64,000 bases of DNA from Microbacterium capsulatum (lineage in GTDB: Bacteria; Actinomycetota; Actinomycetes; Actinomycetales; Microbacteriaceae), in assembly GCF_030865425.1 (NCBI RefSeq), contig NZ_JAVFCB010000002.1, forward strand, positions 186,001 through 250,000, written 5' to 3'. Below the pieces are notes generated by a model. It did no database searches and had not been told where the DNA came from. It saw nothing but the letters and a program-made list of their open reading frames with translations. A program made the translations under genes and the position numbers. How positions within the stretch are numbered: position 1 is the stretch's first letter; every line of letters begins with the position of its first letter. Shown in pieces: positions 55,923 to 64,000 of the stretch.

Positions 55923-57152
55923 TCACCCGCCGAGGTCCTCGAACGTCTTCGTCCCTCGGCTGGTCGCCAGGAGAAGGCCCGCCAAGGAGCCCGCAGCCGC
56001 AATGGCAAAGGTGATCGCGAACGGAACCATCGACTGTGCTCCGAGCAGCCCGACCAGTGGCGCGACCAGACCGCCAGCCAGATACTGCGTCGCCCCCTGG
56101 AGAGCGCTTGCAGTGCCCGCGCGTCCCGGAAGAGCGCTGATCGTCAGCGCGGTGATGTTTCCCATGGCGATCCCGAACGCCATGTTGGCGATCAGGATGA
56201 GGGGGACGATCGCGACCGGATCGAGATCGCCGAAGACGACCGTCGCGGTGGCGCCAGACGTGCCCAGGAACGTGAGCAGGCCGGCGCGGGCGATCCGAAT
56301 CGGACCGAACCTTCGAACGATCAAAGCGCTCACGAGACCCGCCAGAAGCATGCCCGTGGCGTTCATGGCGATCAGGAGTCCGTAGTCCATCTCGCTCATG
56401 CCGAGACGCTTCTGATAGACGAACGGGAGGGAGGCGCCGATCGCGATGATCGCGGCGTAGCCGAACGCATAGCTCCCAGCGAAGCCGAGGAACCGCCTGT
56501 TCAACCTCGGCAGCCGGTGGATCAACAGCGTCTGCGACGCCGTGGTCGGATGAGGACTGCGCGGAACCGTGGCGCGGCGGGGAATGAACATCGCGGAAGC
56601 GGTGAGCGCGACCGTCCCGAAGCAGAACGTCGCCGCAGAGACGCCTCGCCAGCCTGTGACCGGACCGAGCGCGCTTCCTATCAGGGGTGTCACGATCGGT
56701 GCCAGTCCGACGATGAGCATGAAGACGCTGAAGGATCGAGCCGCGTTCGATGGGGATGTCAGGTCGGCGATGACGGCTCGGCTGACCACCATGCCCGCCC
56801 CGGCGCCGATGCCTTGCATCACGCGTGCGGCGAGCACGAGGGGCAGGGCGTTCAGCGGTATCGATGACGCGACCGCCACGAGGAACAGCGCGAGGCCGAG
56901 AACGATCGGGATCTTCCGCCCGATCCGATCGGAGAGCGGTCCGAAGACCAGCTGACCGACGCACACTCCGACGAGAAACGTCGTGATCGTCAGCTGAACC
57001 AGTGACGCTCCCGCGCCGAACTCGAGGGCCATCGCCGGCAGAACGGGCAGGAGCATGTCGATCGAGGCGGGACTGAGCATGCCGGACAGGGCGAGTGTGA
57101 GCAGAACGGCGGGTGTGAGGCCGCGGTGCGGCTCGATGGACGCGGTGTTCAT
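55923..57152 (-). CDS. MFS transporter, Bcr/CflA drug-resistance-like (DHA1)
   Basis: The 409-residue protein has twelve hydrophobic segments and the MFS motif A GPLSDRIGRKIP near residues 70-81, with the DHA1 motif C-like GIGAGAGMVVSRAVIAD near 113-129. Bcr/CflA proteins export drugs, peptides or metabolites by proton antiport. It lies between the two M19 paralogues, convergent with the first and divergent from the second, with the palindromic operator in the divergent gap 76 bases from its ATG, so co-regulation is likely. Export of a product made by the M19-like proteins is a hypothesis. Confidence 0.9.
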   Translation of the reverse strand: MNTASIEPHRGLTPAVLLTLALSGMLSPASIDMLLPVLPAMALEFGAGASLVQLTITTFLVGVCVGQLVFGPLSDRIGRKIPIVLGLALFLVAVASSIPLNALPLVLAARVMQGIGAGAGMVVSRAVIADLTSPSNAARSFSVFMLIVGLAPIVTPLIGSALGPVTGWRGVSAATFCFGTVALTASAMFIPRRATVPRSPHPTTASQTLLIHRLPRLNRRFLGFAGSYAFGYAAIIAIGASLPFVYQKRLGMSEMDYGLLIAMNATGMLLAGLVSALIVRRFGPIRIARAGLLTFLGTSGATATVVFGDLDPVAIVPLILIANMAFGIAMGNITALTISALPGRAGTASALQGATQYLAGGLVAPLVGLLGAQSMVPFAITFAIAAAGSLAGLLLATSRGTKTFEDLGG

Positions 57153-57222
57153 CCTGGGGGCGTGCTCTCTTCCGGGTGAGGACGAACTGGATGTGCTTCT
57201 CGAGGTGGATCCTCAAAACCTA

Positions 57223-57251
57223 TTGCCTCATCATCGATGATGATCTATTGT
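57223..57251 (+). promoter_or_regulatory. Promoter with palindromic operator in the spacer, upstream of the second M19/ABC operon
   Basis: TTGCCT (57223-57228) and TATTGT (57246-57251) are 17 bases apart, and the perfect palindrome TCATCATCGATGATGA (57228-57243) fills the spacer. The palindrome centre is 12.5 bases from the first base of the -35, exactly as in the promoter at 54609. Blocking by a dedicated repressor is the obvious reading. It also lies upstream of the divergent MFS gene. Confidence 0.7.
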
Positions 57252-57409
57252 CATGATATCCGAGCCGGCACCGCCGACCAAGCGCCGCCCGGCGCGAGCA
57301 GATCCGCACCCGAACGCGCGAGTGGCTGCCCGGATGCAGGCATCACAACCGATTTCGAGAACGGTCTCGCGATTGGCGCGACCGTTCGCCCTGAAAGGTG
57401 AGGCGCATA

Positions 57410-58519
57410 GTGACGGCAGTCGACACGTCCGTGAAGGACGACTACCTCTCTCGCATTCCGACCGCTGACGAGGAGGAGCGCGCGCGCCTGCTTCAGCGTG
57501 ACGCGATCATCCTCGACACGTGCGGTTCGGTGCGTCCGAACAACGCGGCGATGATCGACGACTCGATCGCGATCCTTAAGCAGAACCACATCAACGCGAT
57601 GGCGCTGACGCTGGTCGCGGAGGAGGACGACACGCGCGGCGCGATGAACATGATCATGAAATGGAACAAGCTGATCCGCCAGCATTCCCACCATCTGGTC
57701 AAAGTCCAGAGCGCCGCTGAGATCCGTCAGGCGAAGGAAGACGGCCGGATCGGGATCTGGTATCAGTTCCAGAACGGGCGCCCCTTCGACGACGACGAGG
57801 GAAACGTGGAACTGTTCCGCGACATGGGGGTGACGCAGAGCCAGCTGACGTACAACACCCGCACATTCCTCGGAGACGGCGGTAGCGAGCCGGAGAACGC
57901 GGGGCTGAGCAATCTCGGCCGTCGTGTGATCGAGGAGATGAACCGCGTCGGCATCCTCATCGATCTGGCGCACTCCGGCGACCGCACGCGCCTGCAGACC
58001 ATCGAGCACTCGGCGATGCCGGTCCTGATGTCTCATTGCGCGACGTTCGGGATCAACGGTGAGCAAGGCAACATCACCGATGAGATCCTCGAGCGCGCCA
58101 ACGAGAAGGGCGGAGTGATCTCCATTCCGCCGCTGAGCCTGGCTTCCGGGCGGATTCCGACCGTCGCCGATATGGGCGAGCACATCGAGTACGCCCTCGC
58201 GAAGATGGGCCCGTCCGGCGTCGGATTCGCGACCGACTACCCGAAAGGTCGCCCGCTCATCTACGAAGCCGCGCACCTGGACGAGAACGGCTACCTCCAC
58301 CTTCAGCACGACGGCACGACCAAGGCCCGGGTGGCGAAATGGGAGGGCCGTGGTCACCTGATGGAGTACCCGTGGTACCAGTACGCGGAAGGCATGACCA
58401 CCTACAACGAGTTCCCCAACCTCGTGCGCGAACTGGTCGTGCGCGGACTCGACGACGAGACCATCCTTGCGGTCCTCGGCGGCAACGTTCTGTCCCTTTA
58501 TGAGAAGGTCGTGGGTTGA
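57410..58519 (+). CDS. Membrane-dipeptidase-like (M19 family) protein lacking canonical metal ligands, paralogue 2
   Basis: The 369-residue product is clearly paralogous to the gene at 54752: shared LDTCGSVRP (Cys38), FQNGRPFDDDEGNVELFRDM (Gln121 for the metal-bridging Glu), GRRVIEEMNRVGILIDLAHS (His188), LMSHC (His209) and FATDYPKGRPLIYEAAHLDE. It shows the same loss of the N-terminal His-x-Asp, and in addition lacks the Arg after the second His. I chose GTG 57410, placed after AAAGG at 57394-57398, over the GTG at 57398. It is directly followed by the binding-protein gene of an oligopeptide importer, two bases downstream. Confidence 0.85.
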   Translation: MTAVDTSVKDDYLSRIPTADEEERARLLQRDAIILDTCGSVRPNNAAMIDDSIAILKQNHINAMALTLVAEEDDTRGAMNMIMKWNKLIRQHSHHLVKVQSAAEIRQAKEDGRIGIWYQFQNGRPFDDDEGNVELFRDMGVTQSQLTYNTRTFLGDGGSEPENAGLSNLGRRVIEEMNRVGILIDLAHSGDRTRLQTIEHSAMPVLMSHCATFGINGEQGNITDEILERANEKGGVISIPPLSLASGRIPTVADMGEHIEYALAKMGPSGVGFATDYPKGRPLIYEAAHLDENGYLHLQHDGTTKARVAKWEGRGHLMEYPWYQYAEGMTTYNEFPNLVRELVVRGLDDETILAVLGGNVLSLYEKVVG

Positions 58520-58521
58520 CC

Positions 58522-60063
58522 ATGCACGTCAGCAACCGGAGGAGCCCCCTCCTCATCGTCTCGGTCCTCGCGCTCGGTGGACTGCTTGTCTCCTGCTCCG
58601 GACCCACAGGGAGCACCGCCACCCAGGGCTCGAGCAATGCCGGTGTCCTCACCGTCGACCAGGTGTTCATGATGCCCAGCGTGGATCCGTACGCGCTCAC
58701 ACAGACCGATCAGTGGGAAGACGTCTATGCGATGTACGACCCGCTGACCCTGTCGAACGACAAGGGCCAACTCGAGAACATCCTCGCCAAGGACTGGAAG
58801 AACGAGGATCCGCTCAACTGGGTGCTGACCCTGAAGTCCGGCATGAAATGGAGTGACGGTTCGCCGATCACCGCGGACGACGTGAAGTTCAGCATCGAGC
58901 GGATGAAGGATCCGGCCACGAAGTCGATCTGGGGCCCGGCCTACACGTACATCCAGTCGACCCAGGTGCTGGACGGCACGAGCATCCGCATCACGACGGC
59001 CCGGCCGATCGCCGAGTTGCCGCGTGACTTCGGGCGCATGGTCATGATGCCGAAGGTCGCCTTCGAGAAGGTCGGACTCCAGGAGTTCCTCAAAGCACCG
59101 GTCACGTCCGGACCATTCCTGTTCAAGAGCATGGTGCCGGGTTCATCCCTCACGCTCGTGAAGAATCCCAACTACCACGCGGGCGTGGTCAAGCTCGACA
59201 CGCTGATCTTCCGCGAAGTGCCGAACGCGTCCACGCGGGTCGCAGACGTCCTCTCGGGCCAGGCGGACATCGCGATGGCGGTCTCGCCCTCCGACATGAA
59301 GCAGGTCAACTCCAGCTCCAACGCGAAGATCATCTCCACTGAGTCGATCCAGCGGATCAAGCTCGAGTTCATGATGAAGACCGATCCTCGTCTCCAGAAC
59401 GAGAAGGTGCGCCAGGCTGTCATCCGCGCGATCGACCCCAAGGCGCTCAACAAGTCGCTCTTCCAGGGCACCGCCGGCCTCCCCACCGGGTGGATGAACA
59501 GTCTCACCGACGGGTACTGCCCGGTTCCGTTGCCCTCCTACGACCCGACGGCGGCGAAAGAGCTGCTCAAGGAAGCGGGATACCCGAACGGATTCCCGCT
59601 CGATCTGAACGGGCTGACCCCCAGCTACACCCTGTCGGATCAGGTGGAACCGGCGATCGCGGACATGATGTCGAAGGCCGGCTTCACCGTGACCCAGAAC
59701 GTCAACGAGAGCGCGAAGGACGCCGACCTGTACAACAACGGCAGGATGACCGGTCTCCGTATCTGGGGCATTGCCAACACGTCCGGCGGTGCAGACCAGA
59801 TGCTGCGCAACAGCGACATCAACCGGTCGAGTCGGGCGATGGTCGATCCGACGCTCCAGGCGCTGATCCAGCAGCAGCAATCCGAGTTCGACACGAGCAA
59901 GCGCCGCGCGGTCGTCTGCGACATCAACAAGCGCGTCGTCGACGCGAGCCTCGAGATGTCGGTGCTCAGCCTGCCCAACATCTCGGCGGTCAGCAAGAGC
60001 GTGTCCGGGTTCACTCCCAGCCCGTATTTGCTGCAGCGGTACAACACGGTCGTCAAGCACTGA
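58522..60063 (+). CDS. ABC transporter substrate-binding lipoprotein, family 5
   Basis: The 513-residue product has a lipoprotein signal with lipobox LVSC (Cys25) and the family 5 binding-protein fold: AKDWKNEDPLNWVLTLKSGM near 88-107, KWSDGSPITADDVKFSIERM near 108-127 and IKLEFMMKTDPRLQNEKVRQ near 278-297. It is the external receptor of the importer encoded by the next four genes and is co-transcribed with an M19-like gene, so its ligand is probably a dipeptide-like or amide compound handled by that protein. The ATG at 58522 is used; a TTG at 58516 overlapping the previous stop is an alternative. Confidence 0.93.
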   Translation: MHVSNRRSPLLIVSVLALGGLLVSCSGPTGSTATQGSSNAGVLTVDQVFMMPSVDPYALTQTDQWEDVYAMYDPLTLSNDKGQLENILAKDWKNEDPLNWVLTLKSGMKWSDGSPITADDVKFSIERMKDPATKSIWGPAYTYIQSTQVLDGTSIRITTARPIAELPRDFGRMVMMPKVAFEKVGLQEFLKAPVTSGPFLFKSMVPGSSLTLVKNPNYHAGVVKLDTLIFREVPNASTRVADVLSGQADIAMAVSPSDMKQVNSSSNAKIISTESIQRIKLEFMMKTDPRLQNEKVRQAVIRAIDPKALNKSLFQGTAGLPTGWMNSLTDGYCPVPLPSYDPTAAKELLKEAGYPNGFPLDLNGLTPSYTLSDQVEPAIADMMSKAGFTVTQNVNESAKDADLYNNGRMTGLRIWGIANTSGGADQMLRNSDINRSSRAMVDPTLQALIQQQQSEFDTSKRRAVVCDINKRVVDASLEMSVLSLPNISAVSKSVSGFTPSPYLLQRYNTVVKH

Positions 60064-60098
60064 GCGGACGACCCACGAGAGGAACGACGGTGTCCTGA

Positions 60099-61022
60099 GT
60101 GGCGACTTACATCCTGAGACGGCTGAGCTACGGCGTCATCACCCTGTTGATCATCGCCATAGTGACGTTCCTGCTGATCTTCTCGGCGGGCGATCCGGCG
60201 CTGATGCTGCTCCCGCCGGGGGAGAACTCGCCGGAGATGATCGCGCAGATCCGCGAAACGTTCGGGTTCGACCAGCCGCTCTACATGCAGTTCGGGAAGT
60301 TCCTGCTCGCCGCGGTGCACGGGGACTTCGGCTACTCGATCAAATACGGGACACCCGCCTTCGCGCTGGTGCTGACCCGGCTGCCGGCGACTTTCGAGCT
60401 GGCGGCCGGGGCGCTCGCCTTGGCCTGCGTCGTGGCCATCCCGCTCGGAATGCTTGCGGCTCGGAGACGGGACACGGCGACCGACCGAGCGCTCACCGCA
60501 GTCTCCGGTGTCGGACTCGCGGTTCCCACGTTCTGGCTGGGGTCGATGCTCATCTTCGTCTTCTCGGTGAGGCTGCAGATCCTTCCGGCATCCGGGTTCC
60601 AGACGTGGGCCGCCGCGATCATGCCGATCCTCACGCTCTCGGCCCTTCCAGCAGCAGTCATCTTCCGCTACACCCGATCGTCGATGATCGACAACGGCGG
60701 CAAGGACTACATGCTGATGGCGCGGGCGAAAGGGATCGCGTCCTGGCGCGTGCTGTGGATCCACCTGTTCAAGAACTGCCTCGTGACCATCATCACTGCC
60801 ATCGCCCTCCAGTTCGGGGTCCTGATCGGAGGAGCCGTGGTGACTGAATCGGTCTTCGCCTGGCCGGGACTCGGCCAGCTCGCGGTCAACTCGGTCACAG
60901 CCCGCGACATCCCCGTCGTGATGGCCACGGTGCTCGTCGGCAGCACCCTCTATCTTCTGCTGAACACGGTCGTGGACATCGTCTACGCCGTCGTGGATCC
61001 GGCGGTCCGATATGGCGATTGA
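60099..61022 (+). CDS. ABC transporter permease, DppB/OppB family
   Basis: The 307-residue protein begins ATYILRRLSYGVITLLIIAI, the standard DppB N-terminal helix, with ETFGFDQPLYMQFGKFLLAA near 56-75 and the EAA loop KDYMLMARAKGIASWRVLWI near 205-224. The GTG start at 60099 is 35 bases after the binding-protein stop. It overlaps the next permease by 11 bases. Confidence 0.92.
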   Translation: MATYILRRLSYGVITLLIIAIVTFLLIFSAGDPALMLLPPGENSPEMIAQIRETFGFDQPLYMQFGKFLLAAVHGDFGYSIKYGTPAFALVLTRLPATFELAAGALALACVVAIPLGMLAARRRDTATDRALTAVSGVGLAVPTFWLGSMLIFVFSVRLQILPASGFQTWAAAIMPILTLSALPAAVIFRYTRSSMIDNGGKDYMLMARAKGIASWRVLWIHLFKNCLVTIITAIALQFGVLIGGAVVTESVFAWPGLGQLAVNSVTARDIPVVMATVLVGSTLYLLLNTVVDIVYAVVDPAVRYGD

Positions 61023-61878
61023 CAGCACCAGCACCCTGGCGATCGGTCTCGGCGCGGCAACACGGTCCGGTCGTCGACGTGGGCGCGTCAACTACGAGCT
61101 GCTCTTCGGCATCGTCATCATCGCGATCGTGTTCGGGATGGCCCTGGTCGGCCCGCTGCTCGTCCAGGACCCGATCAAGACCGATCTCCTCGACCGGCTC
61201 CTGCAACCCGGAACATCGGGTCACCTCCTCGGAACGGACGAACTCGGGCGGGACGTGCTCGCCCGGCTCGTGCTGTCCGCCCGGGTAACCCTGTCCGTCG
61301 CCGTGCCGGCCGCCCTCGCCGCCGCGGTCATCGGCGTCGTCGTCGGCCTCTTCGCCGGATTCCGCGGCGGGAGCACGGATCAGATCGTCATGCGGCTGGT
61401 CGACGCCCAGCTCGCCTACCCGCTCATCCTCCTCGCCATCGTCGTCATCGCGATCTTCGGCAGCTCATGGCCGGTTCTCGTCGTCGTCTTCACCGTCGCC
61501 ACCTGGGCGCCCTTCGCCCGCGTGGTCCGAGCCAACACCCTGCAGGCGAGGAGATCCGAATACGTGCTCTCCGCAAGGGTCACCGGGGCGACGCAGAGCC
61601 GGATCATGTTCCGGCACATCCTGCCGAACCTGACCGGGAACGTCGTCACGCAGTTCAACATCGCGATCGCGGAGATCATCCTTCTCGAGTCGGGCCTCAG
61701 CTACCTCGGACTCGGCGTCCGACCACCTACGCCGACGTGGGGGAACATGGTCCTCGGCGGACAGCCGTTCATCAGCACCGCCTGGTGGATCATCGTCCTG
61801 CCCGGCGTGTGCATCGTCCTCACCGTTCTCGGATTCCAATGGCTCGGCCAGGGAATCGTCCGGGGGAGGAGCACGTGA
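61012..61878 (+). CDS. ABC transporter permease, DppC/OppC family
   Basis: The 288-residue protein has one N-terminal helix (LLFGIVIIAIVFGMALVGPL), the DppC signature HLLGTDELGRDVLARLVLSA near residue 71-90, and an EAA loop (SARVTGATQSRIMFRHILPN) near 186-205. It pairs with the preceding permease. Overlaps on both sides show translational coupling. Confidence 0.92.
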   Translation: MAIDSTSTLAIGLGAATRSGRRRGRVNYELLFGIVIIAIVFGMALVGPLLVQDPIKTDLLDRLLQPGTSGHLLGTDELGRDVLARLVLSARVTLSVAVPAALAAAVIGVVVGLFAGFRGGSTDQIVMRLVDAQLAYPLILLAIVVIAIFGSSWPVLVVVFTVATWAPFARVVRANTLQARRSEYVLSARVTGATQSRIMFRHILPNLTGNVVTQFNIAIAEIILLESGLSYLGLGVRPPTPTWGNMVLGGQPFISTAWWIIVLPGVCIVLTVLGFQWLGQGIVRGRST

Positions 61879-62912
61879 GCATGGCGACAACAACCGTGCG
61901 AACGACCGACGACGCGGTCCTGTCGGTGCGCGACCTCTCCGTGATCTACCACGTCGGCCGTGACAGCGCTCCGATCCTGGAGCACATCGATCTCGACATC
62001 CAGGCACGAGAGATGGTCGGAGTTGTCGGCGAGTCCGGAAGCGGCAAGAGCACACTGGCGAAGGTCCTCCTGCGACTCCAGCCCGAGAACGATGTCGACG
62101 TCGCAGGAGAGGTGCGACTCAAGGGCGAGGATCTCCTCGCCGCCGCGCCTCAGCGCCTCCGCAAGATCCGCGGCGGCGGCATCGGGATGGTGCTCCAGGA
62201 CGCGATGGTGAGCCTCAACCCGACATTGACGATCGGCTTCCAGCTCATCGAAGGGATCCGCGCGCATCGCGACGTCTCCCGAGCGCAGGCCAAGAAGATC
62301 GCCATCGAACTGCTCGAACTCGTCGCGCTGCCGGATCCCCCGCGGCACATGAAGCAGTACCCGAGGCAGCTGTCAGGAGGCATGCGACAGCGGGTGGCTC
62401 TCGCGATCGGCATCTGCGCCGAGCCGTCCGTCCTCATCGCCGACGAGCCGACCAGCGCTCTTGACGTGACCGTGCAGCGCCAGATCATGGAGCTGCTGCG
62501 CTCGTTGCAGCGACGCCTGGGAATGTCGGTGATCTTCATCACCCACGATCTGGATCTCGCGAGCGAGTTCTGCGACCGTGTGGCGGTTCTGTATTCCGGA
62601 CGCATCGTCGAGTCCGGCACGGCGCAGGAGATCTTCAACGCTCCGCTCATGCCGTACACCGCGGGGCTCATCAACTGCACCCCGCGCATGGATTCGTCGA
62701 AGGAGGCGGATGCGCATCTGCCGTCCGTGAGGGGCAGCATCGCCGACAGCTGGGCGGCGCGCGCAAGCTGTCGCTTCGCTCCGCGATGCGATTTCGCGCG
62801 TGAGGTCTGCTTCGGCGGCGAGCCCTTGCTGACCTTGCGAGAGGAAAGCGGCCATGTCGCGCGCTGCTGGGGCACGGAGCCGGAAGGGTGGATCGATGAG
62901 GCTCGTCGATGA
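61875..62912 (+). CDS. Oligopeptide ABC transporter ATPase, DppD/OppD family
   Basis: The 345-residue product has Walker A GESGSGKS near 52-59, signature QLSGGMRQR near 165, Walker B VLIADEPTSALD near 186 and the C-terminal oligopeptide-transporter domain with CRFAPRCDFAREVC near 298-311, which holds the cysteines of the iron-sulfur site known in some DppD proteins. GTG 61875 overlaps the previous stop and follows GGAGG; ATG 61881 is an alternative. Confidence 0.93.
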   Translation: MSMATTTVRTTDDAVLSVRDLSVIYHVGRDSAPILEHIDLDIQAREMVGVVGESGSGKSTLAKVLLRLQPENDVDVAGEVRLKGEDLLAAAPQRLRKIRGGGIGMVLQDAMVSLNPTLTIGFQLIEGIRAHRDVSRAQAKKIAIELLELVALPDPPRHMKQYPRQLSGGMRQRVALAIGICAEPSVLIADEPTSALDVTVQRQIMELLRSLQRRLGMSVIFITHDLDLASEFCDRVAVLYSGRIVESGTAQEIFNAPLMPYTAGLINCTPRMDSSKEADAHLPSVRGSIADSWAARASCRFAPRCDFAREVCFGGEPLLTLREESGHVARCWGTEPEGWIDEARR

Positions 62913-63741
62913 CCGGCCCATTCTCGAGGTGCGTGGTGTATCGCTCGCCTACTCGAGCGGCAAGCTCTTCAGCAGGCGGAACGAGCGCGCTCTCGCCGTG
63001 GACGACGTCAGCCTCGTGATCCGCCGCGGCGAGGCGCTCGGCATCGTGGGGGAGTCGGGGAGTGGCAAGAGCTCCCTCGCCAAGATCATCACGGGACTCG
63101 TCCCGCCCGACACGGGGTCGGTGATCTTCGACGGAACGGATCTCCTGCGGACGAAGGGCGCCGCTCGGCGCAAGCTGGGCAGACGACTGCAGATGGTGTT
63201 CCAGGATCCGTACTCGAGCCTCAACCCCACGATGACGCTCCAGCAGCTCGTCACCGAGCCGCTCGTGATCCATGGGCTCGCCCATGGGGCAGAAGAACTC
63301 GAACGGCGATGCGTGGAGATCCTGGAACAGGTCAGCATCGACCCGGGCTGGCGGCGGCGATATCCCGGGGCGCTCTCCGGTGGGCAGCGGCAGCGCATCG
63401 CGATCGCGCGGGCGCTGGCTTCCTCCCCGGACCTCATCGTCTGCGACGAGCCGGTGTCCGCGCTGGACGCCTCGATCCGGGCCCAGGTCCTGAACGTCCT
63501 CGTCGATCTGCAGCGCGACCACGGCGTCGGCACGCTCTTCATCGCACACGATCTCGCGATCGTGCGTCACGTGTGCGACCGGGTCGCGGTCATGCACAAA
63601 GGCCGGATCGTCGAAGTGGTCGCCGCCGCCGACATCCCCGACAAAGTGCAGCATCCGTACACCAAGGCTCTCCTCGCAGCGAACCCATCACCGCTCCGTG
63701 CCGCCGATCCCCCGGGCGGTGAAGGGCGCCGACTATCGTGA
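62896..63741 (+). CDS. Oligopeptide ABC transporter ATPase, DppF/OppF family
   Basis: The 281-residue product has Walker A GESGSGKSS near residue 51, the Q-loop QMVFQDPYSSLNP near 97-109, signature ALSGGQRQR near 157 and Walker B LIVCDEPVSALD near 179. It is the partner ATPase of the preceding gene and overlaps it by 17 bases. The C-terminal cysteine domain is short or missing, which is usual for some DppF proteins. The ATG at 62896 is chosen because MRLVDDRPILEVRGV is a normal ATPase start. Confidence 0.93.
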   Translation: MRLVDDRPILEVRGVSLAYSSGKLFSRRNERALAVDDVSLVIRRGEALGIVGESGSGKSSLAKIITGLVPPDTGSVIFDGTDLLRTKGAARRKLGRRLQMVFQDPYSSLNPTMTLQQLVTEPLVIHGLAHGAEELERRCVEILEQVSIDPGWRRRYPGALSGGQRQRIAIARALASSPDLIVCDEPVSALDASIRAQVLNVLVDLQRDHGVGTLFIAHDLAIVRHVCDRVAVMHKGRIVEVVAAADIPDKVQHPYTKALLAANPSPLRAADPPGGEGRRLS

Positions 63742-63782
63742 CGTTCAGACCGACACACATCGATAGACCCGGAGGCACGCCG

Positions 63783-64000
63783 ATGAGCGCGAACACCGAC
63801 CCCGCAGGTGGCGAGGCACACGTCGATGACATCGCGGACTCGATGATCGGGGAGTACCTCTCGCTGCTCTCGGACCGCGACGCCATGGAGATCACGGCGC
63901 TCGACGTGCTCGCGAAGGCAGACGGTCCCGTCGGATCCTCCCGCCTCTGGAAGGCCTGGGCCGAGTACGGCATCGTGCGTGGACAGGCCACGGCCGGGAG
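63783..64000 (+). CDS. Winged-helix regulator, 5' end only (NrpR/RNase R-type HTH)
   Basis: The gene runs out of the window; the first 72 codons are visible. The ATG at 63783 follows GGAGG at 63771-63775. After an acidic start the chain reads MIGEYLSLLSDRDAMEITAL, then DVLAKADGPVGSSRLWKAWA and GIVRGQATAGR, which fits the winged-helix domain found at the N-terminus of NrpR-type regulators (HTH_12). It is 41 bases after the ABC ATPase gene, so it is probably in the same operon and is the best candidate in view for the repressor of the two palindrome promoters. The effector domain is not visible. Confidence 0.65.
   Translation, partial: MSANTDPAGGEAHVDDIADSMIGEYLSLLSDRDAMEITALDVLAKADGPVGSSRLWKAWAEYGIVRGQATAG

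Noticed and set aside
55897..55927. Hairpin GGTGAG/CTCACC between the first M19 gene and the MFS gene
   Set aside because: Only six base pairs with a 19-base loop, too weak to call a terminator.

Overview
The window is a contiguous chromosomal stretch of a high-GC Gram-positive bacterium. Gene content points to the Actinobacteria, most likely Microbacteriaceae (Microbacterium-like). Supporting signs are the block ileS (T-box) - folC - DUF4233 - ndk - VKOR - rne - rplU - rpmA - obg - proB - proA - nadD - rsfS, the frequent GTG starts, ATGA/GTGA overlaps between operon genes, an actinobacterial-style RNase E and two candidate arsenate reductases of the LMW-PTP fold. This placement is inferred from gene content; no marker phylogeny could be run.

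Layout. 1-11.9 kb: end of msrA, a winged-helix protein, clpX, a GyrI-like protein, an M3 peptidase, a LysR regulator divergent from tdh-kbl (threonine to glycine and acetyl-CoA), a DUF1326/DUF2182 pair and a hydrolase. 11.7-19.7 kb: valS, of a clade resembling archaeal/rickettsial ValRS, and a complete dipeptide-type ABC importer with a fused double ATPase. 19.7-21.8 kb: a DUF559 protein and a pentapeptide-like protein interspersed with three copies of a 61-bp palindromic repeat. 21.8-39.4 kb: the conserved housekeeping block, with an ileS T-box leader, a hairpin-rich rne leader, several strong intrinsic terminators, and a second kind of 61-bp palindrome in tandem between proB and proA. 39.4-45.7 kb: lysA, and a decarboxylase - amino-acid permease - universal stress protein operon divergent from its LysR regulator.

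45.9-54.1 kb looks like accessory DNA placed directly behind a tRNA-Ala(GGC) gene. It carries an arsenic module: two ArsC reductases, an aquaporin-family channel, an ArsR-ArsC fusion, a CgArsR-like repressor and a flavoprotein with a Cys-rich tail. It also holds remnants of a GNAT acetyltransferase, a truncated disulfide-reductase-like flavoprotein and a degenerate recombinase piece. No ArsB/Acr3 pump is present. A secreted (Tat) phosphocholine-type phospholipase C and a free-standing copy of the ArsC three-helix-bundle domain follow.

54.6-64 kb is a catabolic or transport locus: two paralogous M19 (renal-dipeptidase-like) proteins, an MFS exporter and a second full oligopeptide ABC importer, ending in a truncated winged-helix regulator gene. 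Both M19 proteins lack the N-terminal His-x-Asp and the bridging Glu of the family metal site and share substitutions at those positions. Two promoters carry near-identical palindromes inside the 17-bp spacer between -35 and -10, at the same offset. This co-regulated locus is the best candidate for an undescribed system here.

A short dispersed repeat (core TTCGACAGGCTCAG) occurs between genes and also in frame inside ileS and, three times, inside rne.
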